A stretch of 59,287 nucleotides of DNA from Metabacillus litoralis (GTDB lineage: Bacteria; Bacillota; Bacilli; Bacillales; Bacillaceae): contig NZ_VOQF01000020.1 of NCBI RefSeq assembly GCF_007994985.1, positions 1-59,287 on the forward strand, read 5' to 3'. The notes under the pieces are model-generated. The model saw nothing but the letters and a program-made list of their open reading frames with translations. It had not been told where the DNA came from and did not search any database. The translations under genes and the position numbers were made by a program. This document shows positions 30,972-37,155 of this stretch, piece by piece (position 1 is the stretch's first letter; every line of letters begins with the position of its first letter).

Positions 30972-32558
30972 ATGAACGTCCAGAAAAATAATGGTGATTC
31001 TGTCATACAAGGAGCAATTATCTTAACGATAGCAGGATTACTTATAAAAATATTAAGTGCAGTATACCGTGTTCCTTATCAAAATATTGTAGGGGATATA
31101 GGTTTTTACATATATCAACAGGTTTATCCGTTCTATGGAATGAGTGTCATTTTAGCTACATCAGGTTTTCCTGTGATTATATCAAAGGTTATGCTAGATC
31201 ATGGGTATGAAAGCTCTCATAAAATCCGCTCTAAAATTATGACAGTTTCCTTGTTATATTTACTTGCTGTTGGTTTATTATTATTTTTACCTTTATTTGG
31301 ATTTTCTTCTGAAATTGCGGGTTATATGGGAGATAGCCACTTATCACTACTCATAAAAGTAACAGCATTTTCGTTTTTAATGATACCTTTTATATCCATC
31401 ATAAGAGGATATTTTCAATCTGAGCAAAATATGAACCCAACAGCTTTATCACAAGTAATTGAACAAGGAATAAGGGTTACACTAATTTTGGCTAGTTCTT
31501 TTTTGATGCTGCGTATGGGCTTTGATTTATATGAGATAGGTATTGGTGCTCTTTCTTCGTCAATAATTGGTAGTGTAGTGGCTTTTATTTTTCTAATTAT
31601 TTACTCTCAAAAGAAACAAACAGCTTCTAAGATAGAGTGGAATCTCACTGCTCCTATTAAAACAATGGACATCTTAGAATCTTTAGCGAAGTATAGCATG
31701 ACAATTGGAATTAGTAGCTTATTATTAATCTTCATTCAGTTAATAGATGCACTCAATTTATATTCTTTACTTATTCATAATGGAATGGATGAAACTTTAG
31801 CAAAACAAACAAAAGGAATTTATGATAGAGGTCAACCGCTTATTCAATTAGGTACAGTAGTAGCAACTTCTTTAGCTTTGTCTCTTGTTCCTGTTCTTGC
31901 TCAGGCAAAGATGAAGAAAAACAGGGAGTTTATTAAAGAACAAATAGAGCTATCATTAAAGTTATGTATCGTTATTGCTGGTGGTGCAGCTATTGGTTTG
32001 ATGTCGATTATGAAGCCGATAAATATCATGCTTTTTACAAACAGTGATGGGACGAATGTTTTAATTGTTCTTAGTTTTTCAGTACTTTTTACATCACTTG
32101 CACTAACACAGTTCGCTATTTTACAAGGACTTGGCTACACCTTTTTCCCGGTTGTTTCTGTATTAATTGGAGTGGGAATAAAATATATAGCAAATCAATG
32201 GTTGATACCTGAATTTAATGTAATCGGTGCAGCATTTTCAACAGTAATATCCTACGGTATTGTTGTATTCTTGACATATATTTATATGCTTAAAAAGAGA
32301 TATCATTTTCAATCAGTTAAGACGTTGTTAAAAGTAACTTTTGCATTACTGATCATGTTTTTTAGTTTATCAGCATCATTACATATCGTTGAAGGATACA
32401 TGAGCTTGGAAAATAGGTTATTTGCTAGCTTAGTTGCACTTGTAGGTGTAGTTATCGGTGGAGGCATTTATGGGTTGGCAATTCTGAAGCTTCATATTTT
32501 TACGGATAGAGAACTTCTGAATATTCCTATTATTAATAAAGCGATAAAATTGAAATGA
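30972..32558 (+). CDS. yabM: Polysaccharide biosynthesis / MOP-family flippase YabM
   Basis: A 528-residue polytopic membrane protein of the MOP (MATE/MurJ/SpoVB-like) superfamily, with about 14 predicted membrane segments from residue 13 on (first GAIILTIAGLLIKILSAVYR). Relatives flip lipid-linked sugars for cell wall or spore cortex. The exact substrate of YabM is not established. In B. subtilis it sits between spoVT and yabN, as here. ATG 30972 follows GAGAGGAGTGG. yabN starts 9 bases after the stop. Confidence 0.88.
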   Translation: MNVQKNNGDSVIQGAIILTIAGLLIKILSAVYRVPYQNIVGDIGFYIYQQVYPFYGMSVILATSGFPVIISKVMLDHGYESSHKIRSKIMTVSLLYLLAVGLLLFLPLFGFSSEIAGYMGDSHLSLLIKVTAFSFLMIPFISIIRGYFQSEQNMNPTALSQVIEQGIRVTLILASSFLMLRMGFDLYEIGIGALSSSIIGSVVAFIFLIIYSQKKQTASKIEWNLTAPIKTMDILESLAKYSMTIGISSLLLIFIQLIDALNLYSLLIHNGMDETLAKQTKGIYDRGQPLIQLGTVVATSLALSLVPVLAQAKMKKNREFIKEQIELSLKLCIVIAGGAAIGLMSIMKPINIMLFTNSDGTNVLIVLSFSVLFTSLALTQFAILQGLGYTFFPVVSVLIGVGIKYIANQWLIPEFNVIGAAFSTVISYGIVVFLTYIYMLKKRYHFQSVKTLLKVTFALLIMFFSLSASLHIVEGYMSLENRLFASLVALVGVVIGGGIYGLAILKLHIFTDRELLNIPIINKAIKLK

Positions 32559-32567
32559 GGTACATAA

Positions 32568-34037
32568 ATGGCTAAGAAAATAACAATTGTTGGCTTAGGA
32601 GCTGGAGATTTAAATCAGTTACCTTTTGGTGTTTATCAATTGCTAACTAAAGCAGAAGCGTTATATTTACGTACAAAAGAACACCCAGTTATTGAGGAAT
32701 TAACAAATGAACTAACATTTGAATCATTTGATTCTATATATGAACAAAATGATGACTTTGATTCTGTTTATGCAACGATTGTAAATGTTCTTTTAGAAAA
32801 AGCAGAGAATGACGATATTGTGTATGCAGTTCCAGGACATCCATTGGTTGCTGAAAAAACAGTTCAAATTTTATTAACAGAAGGTAGACAGAAAGGATTT
32901 ACAATATCACTCGAAGGTGGACAAAGCTTCCTTGATGCAACTTTTCAGGCGCTTGAGGTCGATCCAATTGAAGGTTTTCAGCTTGTAGATGCCTTGGGGT
33001 TAGAAAGTGCTAAACTTCAGCTAAAGGGGCATGTCGTTATCACACAGGTGTATGACCAAATGATTGCTTCTGACGTTAAGTTAACATTAATGGAACAATT
33101 ACCAGATGATTATAAGGTTGTTATTGTTACAGCTGCTGGAAGTAACGCGCAAATCTTAAAGGAAGTTGAGTTATTTGAATTAGACCGCGAAACAACTGTA
33201 AATAATTTAACAAGTGTATACATTCCACCAGTAAAAGATGATACGTTACTTAACCATCAGTTCGATGCATTTAGACAGGTTGTCGCAGAATTACGTGGTC
33301 CTAATGGCTGTCCGTGGGATAAAGAACAAACACATTCATCTCTAAAAAAATATTTAATAGAAGAATGCTATGAATTATTAGAAGCAATTGAAAAGGATGA
33401 TATTGATCATATCATTGAGGAACTTGGAGATGTACTTTTACAGGTAGTTCTTCATGCACAAATTGGTGAAGATGATGGTATGTTTTCTATGGATGATGTG
33501 ATTAAAGGGATAAATGAGAAGATGATTCGAAGACATCCTCATGTATTTGGTGAGACAAATGTTTCTGATACAGAAGAGGTATTAGTAAATTGGGACGAAA
33601 TTAAAAAGGCAGAAAAGGGAACAGAAAATGAACAATCCATTCTTGATTCTGTAGCGAAGACGTTACCTGCTTTATCAAAGGCTTATCATTTACAAAAGAA
33701 AGCAGCAAAAGTAGGTTTTGATTGGCCTACAATTGACGGTGCCTGGTTAAAGGTGAAAGAGGAAATCTCTGAGCTTGAAGAAGAGTTTTCAAAAAAAGGA
33801 GATAATCCTTTATTGAGTAAGGAATATGGTGATTTGCTTTTTGCACTTGTTAACGTGGGTAGACATTATAAAGTAGAACCAGAAGAAGCATTAACTTCTA
33901 CAATTACAAAGTTTTATGATCGATTTCACTATATAGAAAAAAAAGCAAAGGAAAATAAAAAGGAGCTTCATAATATGTCTTTAGAAGAAATGGATACGTA
34001 TTGGAATGAAGCGAAAAAACTAGAAAAAGAGGGCTGA
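32568..34037 (+). CDS. yabN: YabN: tetrapyrrole methylase-like domain fused to MazG NTP pyrophosphohydrolase
   Basis: A 489-residue fusion. The N-terminal 220 residues have the tetrapyrrole (corrin/porphyrin) methylase fold, with ITIVGLGAGDLNQLP and YAVPGHPLVAEKTV. The C-terminal half is a MazG domain: LRGPNGCPWDKEQTHSSL near 244-261, then EECYELLEAIEKDD and EELGDVLLQVVLHA with the metal-binding E/D residues. MazG cleans house by hydrolysing NTPs to NMPs. What the methylase half does is unknown. The fusion is typical of Bacilli. It is tightly spaced with rqcP. Confidence 0.93.
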   Translation: MAKKITIVGLGAGDLNQLPFGVYQLLTKAEALYLRTKEHPVIEELTNELTFESFDSIYEQNDDFDSVYATIVNVLLEKAENDDIVYAVPGHPLVAEKTVQILLTEGRQKGFTISLEGGQSFLDATFQALEVDPIEGFQLVDALGLESAKLQLKGHVVITQVYDQMIASDVKLTLMEQLPDDYKVVIVTAAGSNAQILKEVELFELDRETTVNNLTSVYIPPVKDDTLLNHQFDAFRQVVAELRGPNGCPWDKEQTHSSLKKYLIEECYELLEAIEKDDIDHIIEELGDVLLQVVLHAQIGEDDGMFSMDDVIKGINEKMIRRHPHVFGETNVSDTEEVLVNWDEIKKAEKGTENEQSILDSVAKTLPALSKAYHLQKKAAKVGFDWPTIDGAWLKVKEEISELEEEFSKKGDNPLLSKEYGDLLFALVNVGRHYKVEPEEALTSTITKFYDRFHYIEKKAKENKKELHNMSLEEMDTYWNEAKKLEKEG

Positions 34038-34039
34038 AG

Positions 34040-34303
34040 ATGAGATTAGATAAATTTTTAAAGGTGTCAAGAATTATAAAAAGAAGAACGTTAGCTAAAG
34101 AAATCGCAGATCAAGGTAGGATTAGTATTAACGGTATCCCTGGGAAAGCAAGCTCAAATGTGAAAATTGGTGATGAGCTTTTAATTCGCTTTGGTCAGAA
34201 ATTAGTCACAGTAAAAATCGAGGATTTAAAAGAGATAACAAGAAAAGAAGAAGCAACAAATCTTTATAAAATTCTTAAAGAAGAGAGACTTAATGAGGAG
34301 TGA
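34040..34303 (+). CDS. rqcP: S4-domain ribosome quality control protein RqcP (YabO)
   Basis: RqcP works with RqcH on obstructed 50S subunits, helping add alanine tails to stalled nascent chains. It is related to Hsp15. The 87-residue protein is one S4 RNA-binding domain: MRLDKFLKVSRIIKRRTLAK at the start, then GRISINGIPGKASSNVKIGD. ATG 34040 begins 2 bases after the yabN stop, with GAGGG overlapping the yabN end. yabP follows after 110 bases. Confidence 0.93.
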   Translation: MRLDKFLKVSRIIKRRTLAKEIADQGRISINGIPGKASSNVKIGDELLIRFGQKLVTVKIEDLKEITRKEEATNLYKILKEERLNEE

Positions 34304-34413
34304 TTCTTTAAGGGGGAAACGATGCTGGCTTTTCATCTAGGCTTGTTCTAAACCGTATTCTTTGAACATAAAGATATAAAAGAAAATCCTTTATAAGAAT
34401 GCGGGGGTAGAAC

Positions 34414-34725
34414 ATGAATCAATACTATGATAATAATTCGACTGTTCATAAAGGCACAGTTCAAGAGCATGATGTGATTATGAGGGGCAGAAAGTTATTG
34501 GAAATTACAGGTGTGAAGCAAGTTGAGAGCTTTGATAATGAGGAATTTTTATTAGACACTGTAATGGGTGCTTTAGCAATTAGAGGTCAAAACTTGCAAA
34601 TGAAGAATTTAGATGTTGATAAAGGGATTGTTTCGATTAAAGGTAGTAGGATCTTTGATCTTATCTATTTAGATGAGCAGCATGCGGAGAAAGCTAAAGG
34701 ACTCTTTAGCAAGTTATTTAAATGA
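34414..34725 (+). CDS. yabP: Spore coat/cortex assembly protein YabP
   Basis: YabP is a sigma-E-dependent mother-cell protein required for sporulation, of the YabP/YqfC family, and is linked to forespore membrane or coat assembly. The 103-residue protein has VIMRGRKLLEITGVKQVESF and the repeated beta-rich pattern typical of the family. ATG 34414 follows GGGGG. Its last codon overlaps the yabQ start by four bases (ATGA), so the two are coupled. Confidence 0.93.
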   Translation: MNQYYDNNSTVHKGTVQEHDVIMRGRKLLEITGVKQVESFDNEEFLLDTVMGALAIRGQNLQMKNLDVDKGIVSIKGSRIFDLIYLDEQHAEKAKGLFSKLFK

Positions 34726-35357
34726 GTTTAACAACGCAGTTTTATACAATGCTTGCAATGTTTGGAATGGGAAGTTGGGTTGGTGCAGCTCTAGATACAT
34801 ATGGCCGTTTTTTAAAGCGGCCATTAAGAGCTAGGTGGGTTGTATTTATCAATGACTTCCTTTTCTGGATTATGCAAGGTTTGATCCTGTTTTATTTATT
34901 ATTGCTTGTAAATGAAGGTGAACTGCGAGTTTATATCTTTCTAGCAGTGTTATGTGGATATGCTGCATATCAAAGTCTTTTAAAGACGATCTATTTGCGT
35001 ATTCTTGATCGATTAATTCAGACAAGCATTAGTATTTATAGTCTTGTAATCAATATTGGCCAAGCAATCATTATAAAACCAATCTTGTTGTTATTTCAGG
35101 TAACAATCACAATTTTATTAGGAATCTTAAAATTTCTTTGGAGTTTAACAAAATGGGCTTTCCAAATCCTATATTCTTTCGTTAAAATAATATTAGCACC
35201 AGTATGGCTAATTTTAAGAGTTATATGGAATATCATACCAAGTGGTATTCGGAACTATATCATAAAGAATATAAATAAATTAGCAGGAATTAACAAAAAG
35301 GTAAAGAATATAACTAATACGATAAATATATGGTGGCAACGGATAAAGAAGAGGTAA
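34722..35357 (+). CDS. yabQ: Spore cortex membrane protein YabQ
   Basis: YabQ is a mother-cell membrane protein needed for spore cortex formation. The 211-residue protein has about four to five hydrophobic segments: FYTMLAMFGMGSWVGAAL (7-24), FLFWIMQGLILFYLLLLV (46-63), a YIFLAVLCGYAAYQSLL stretch (70-86), and IIIKPILLLFQVTITILLGI (about 114-133). The basic C-terminal tail is KKVKNITNTINIWWQRIKKR. The stop overlaps the ribosome binding site of divIC. Confidence 0.92.
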   Translation: MSLTTQFYTMLAMFGMGSWVGAALDTYGRFLKRPLRARWVVFINDFLFWIMQGLILFYLLLLVNEGELRVYIFLAVLCGYAAYQSLLKTIYLRILDRLIQTSISIYSLVINIGQAIIIKPILLLFQVTITILLGILKFLWSLTKWAFQILYSFVKIILAPVWLILRVIWNIIPSGIRNYIIKNINKLAGINKKVKNITNTINIWWQRIKKR

Positions 35358-35368
35358 GGAGGAAATAT

Positions 35369-35737
35369 ATGAGTCTCGAAAGATCGAAGAAAATTACAGA
35401 GCTACAATCACAGTATATGATGCAGCAGGAACGGCAGCAACAAATATCTAAAAGACGGAAAAGAGGCTTATTTAGAAGGCTTGTCATGTTCGGGATCTTA
35501 GCGATTATCTCTTCTGCTATTATGCTTACCACCATTTTAGGTCAGTCAAATGCTATTAATGAAAAGGTAGAAAAGCAGCAAAAACTTAGTGAAGAGCTGA
35601 GTACTCTTCAAAAAGAAGAAAAGATTTTGAGAGAAGAAATCGTTAAGCTCAATGATGATGAATATATAGCAAAAATTGCAAGAAGAGACTACTTTTTATC
35701 TGATGATAACGAAATCATCTTTAATATAAAAGAGTAG
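35369..35737 (+). CDS. divIC: Cell division protein DivIC
   Basis: DivIC (FtsB-like) is a bitopic septal protein that acts with DivIB and FtsL in the divisome. The 122-residue protein has a basic cytoplasmic part (KRRKRGLFRR), one membrane segment near residues 37-55 (LVMFGILAIISSAIMLTTI) and an extracellular coiled coil rich in Glu/Lys/Leu. The tail is RRDYFLSDDNEIIFNIKE. ATG 35369 follows AAGGAGG; an earlier in-frame ATG at 35330 overlaps yabQ and is not used. Confidence 0.94.
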   Translation: MSLERSKKITELQSQYMMQQERQQQISKRRKRGLFRRLVMFGILAIISSAIMLTTILGQSNAINEKVEKQQKLSEELSTLQKEEKILREEIVKLNDDEYIAKIARRDYFLSDDNEIIFNIKE

Positions 35738-35742
35738 CCTTG

Positions 35743-35772
35743 TTGACACTCGATTTTTTATTTATGTATAAT
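35743..35772 (+). promoter_or_regulatory. Sigma-A promoter of yabR
   Basis: TTGACA (35743-35748) and TATAAT (35767-35772) are both perfect consensus, spacer 18 bp. It lies about 55 bases before the yabR start. Confidence 0.75.
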
Positions 35773-35827
35773 ATGATATAAAGGATATGAATGATTTTTT
35801 ATCTGTTTAAGGAGGAGCATTATTTTT

Positions 35828-36310
35828 ATGTCGATAGAAGTTGGCAGCAAGTTACAGGGTAAGGTGACGGGCATTACAAATTTTGGAGCATTTGTTGAAC
35901 TTCCAGGAGGTTCTACAGGTCTCGTACACATCAGTGAAGTTGCCGATAATTATGTGAAGGATATTAATGATCACTTAAAAGTCGGAGATGAAGTTACAGT
36001 AAAAGTTATCAATGTAGAAAACGACGGTAAAATCGGCTTATCAATTAAAAAAGCCATTGATCGTCCAGAGCGCCCGGAACGTCCAGAACGACCAGATCGT
36101 CCGAGAAGCACAGATCGTCCAAGAAATACAGATCGCCCTAGAGGTGGTTCAGATCGTCCAAGACCAAGAGGAAATGAGTTCCGTAGCAATAATAAAGAAA
36201 ACTTTGAGCAAAAGATGAGTCGTTTCTTAAAGGACAGTGAAGATCGTTTATCTTCATTGAAGCGTAATACTGAATCAAAACGCGGAGGTCGCGGAGCTAA
36301 AAGAGGATAG
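35828..36310 (+). CDS. yabR: S1-domain RNA-binding protein YabR with a proline/arginine repeat linker
   Basis: A 160-residue protein whose first 75 residues form an S1 RNA-binding domain (GSKLQGKVTGITNFGAFVEL, then GLVHISEVADNYVKDI and IGLSIKKA). It is related to polynucleotide phosphorylase and general stress protein 13. Residues about 77-117 are a low-complexity RPERPERPD / DRPRST / DRPRNT repeat, and the tail is basic. B. subtilis YabR is shorter (about 128 aa), so the linker is expanded here. The role is unknown; ribosome or RNA binding is likely. ATG 35828 follows AAGGAGG. Confidence 0.9.
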   Translation: MSIEVGSKLQGKVTGITNFGAFVELPGGSTGLVHISEVADNYVKDINDHLKVGDEVTVKVINVENDGKIGLSIKKAIDRPERPERPERPDRPRSTDRPRNTDRPRGGSDRPRPRGNEFRSNNKENFEQKMSRFLKDSEDRLSSLKRNTESKRGGRGAKRG

Positions 36311-36337
36311 CTTGCTGCTTTTATATACATTTTGCGT

Positions 36338-36375
36338 AAAGGAAAACATCATGTCATGATGTTTTCCTTTTTTAA
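36338..36375 (+). terminator. Terminator of yabR
   Basis: AAAGGAAAACATCATG and CATGATGTTTTCCTTT pair around two bases, followed by T residues. Confidence 0.85.
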
Positions 36376-36459
36376 AATTTTTGCAACTAAATTAGATTTT
36401 TATGTAATTTTTTATCTAAAGCAAAAATCCTTCGGAAAACAATGTTTTTAAAATTTCTA

Positions 36460-36488
36460 TTGACGAATTCAACTTTCGATTGTATTAT
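36460..36488 (+). promoter_or_regulatory. tRNA operon promoter
   Basis: TTGACG (36460-36465) and TATTAT (36483-36488), spacer 17 bp, about 45 bases before tRNA-Met. Confidence 0.75.
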
Positions 36489-36533
36489 ATTTCTTGTGCC
36501 TTAGAATTGTATTCAATAATAATACACTATTAT

Positions 36534-36610
36534 GGCGGTGTAGCTCAGCTGGCTAGAGCGTACGGTTCATACCCGTGAGGTCGTGGGTTCGACTCCCTCC
36601 GCCGCTACCA
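36534..36610 (+). tRNA. tRNA-Met (CAT), elongator
   Basis: A 77-base tRNA beginning GGCGGTGTAGCTCAG. The anticodon arm ACGGTTCATACCCGT has CAT, the T loop is GGGTTCGACTCCC, and CCA is encoded at 36608-36610. It is nearly identical to the B. subtilis elongator tRNA-Met at this site. The G1-U72 pair at the acceptor end is as in that tRNA. Confidence 0.95.
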
Positions 36611-36627
36611 TAATAAATTAAATATGA

Positions 36628-36699
36628 GGCCCGTTGGTCAAGCGGTTAAGACACCGCCCTTTCACGGCGGTAACACGGGTTCGAATCCCGTACGGGTCA
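36628..36699 (+). tRNA. tRNA-Glu (TTC)
   Basis: A 72-base tRNA. GGCCCGT pairs with ACGGGTC at the acceptor, with discriminator A at 36699. The anticodon arm CCGCCCTTTCACGGCGG has TTC, and the T arm is CGGGTTCGAATCCCG. The 3' CCA is not encoded (ATATAA follows), so it needs tRNA nucleotidyltransferase. The tRNA lies 17 bases from tRNA-Met and shares its promoter and terminator. Confidence 0.95.
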
Positions 36700-36702
36700 T
36701 AT

Positions 36703-36737
36703 AAAAAAACTAGTTGCAAATGCAGCTAGTTTTTTTA
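36703..36737 (+). terminator. Terminator of the tRNA pair
   Basis: AAACTAGTTGCA and TGCAGCTAGTTT pair with A and T tracts on either side. Confidence 0.85.
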
Positions 36738-36807
36738 TTGTTCATTTTTTCTTCTTAAGTTAGCTCAATAGCTGATTTACTCCGTTTATGTACAAATCTC
36801 TTTCTAT

Positions 36808-36851
36808 TCGTCTTATGCTTGTCGGGGCTGATCAAGCCACCTTCGCTTTTC
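36808..36851. repeat. Partial right-hand copy of the CTCGAG Bacillus repeat
   Basis: GTCTTATGCTTGTCGGGGCTGATCAAG and CCACCTTCGCTTTTCT match the right end of the full copy that follows (36933-36977), so one and a half units stand in tandem. Confidence 0.8.
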
Positions 36852-36980
36852 TTGTCTAGCTACGGTGGGCTAGCCCCTCGAGTTATAAGACACTTAGGAA
36901 TGGAAGGCAAAGAGCACCTTCTCTTCCTAAGTGTCTTATGCTTGTCAGGGCTGATCAAGCCATCTTCGCTTTTCTAACAT
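36852..36980. repeat. CTCGAG-type Bacillus intergenic repeat, full copy
   Basis: TGTCTAGCTACGGTGGGCTA then GCCCCTCGAG opens the element. A perfect 16 bp inverted repeat follows (ATAAGACACTTAGGAA at 36885-36900, TTCCTAAGTGTCTTAT at 36924-36939). The unit ends GCTTGTCAGGGCTGATCAAG and TTCGCTTTTCT. The layout matches a common intergenic repeat of Bacillus genomes. Confidence 0.8.
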
Positions 36981-37054
36981 CTTTCTCATTATTTTGACGT
37001 ATGTCTTAAGAAAAGGTTCAGATCTATTAGATATTTGTCGGTTTTTTCAAAAAC

Positions 37055-37120
37055 AGTCGAACTGTTTAGGGGTTGAGCTACCTTCTTTTGACAAATTCCT
37101 TTTTAATCCTTCGATATAAT
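37055..37120 (+). promoter_or_regulatory. Spo0A-dependent promoter of spoIIE
   Basis: TATAAT at 37115-37120 is preceded by TTGACA at 37088-37093 with a 21 bp gap, far longer than normal and as known for B. subtilis spoIIE and spoIIG. TTTTGACA (37086-37093) and AGTCGAA (37055-37061) resemble Spo0A boxes (TGTCGAA, either strand). Confidence 0.7.
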
Positions 37121-37155
37121 TACAAGTAATATGAACTAAGTGGGGGAATGAAAAA

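Noticed and set aside
36060-36180. Short repeats as a possible CRISPR or DNA satellite
   Set aside because: They are in frame within yabR and encode the RPERP/DRPR linker, so they are coding low complexity. No CRISPR array was seen anywhere in the window.
35971-36330. 119-codon minus-strand ORF opposite yabR
   Set aside because: It is a mirror of the Pro/Arg repeat coding in yabR (runs of Gly-Arg-Ser), with no ribosome site and no known family.
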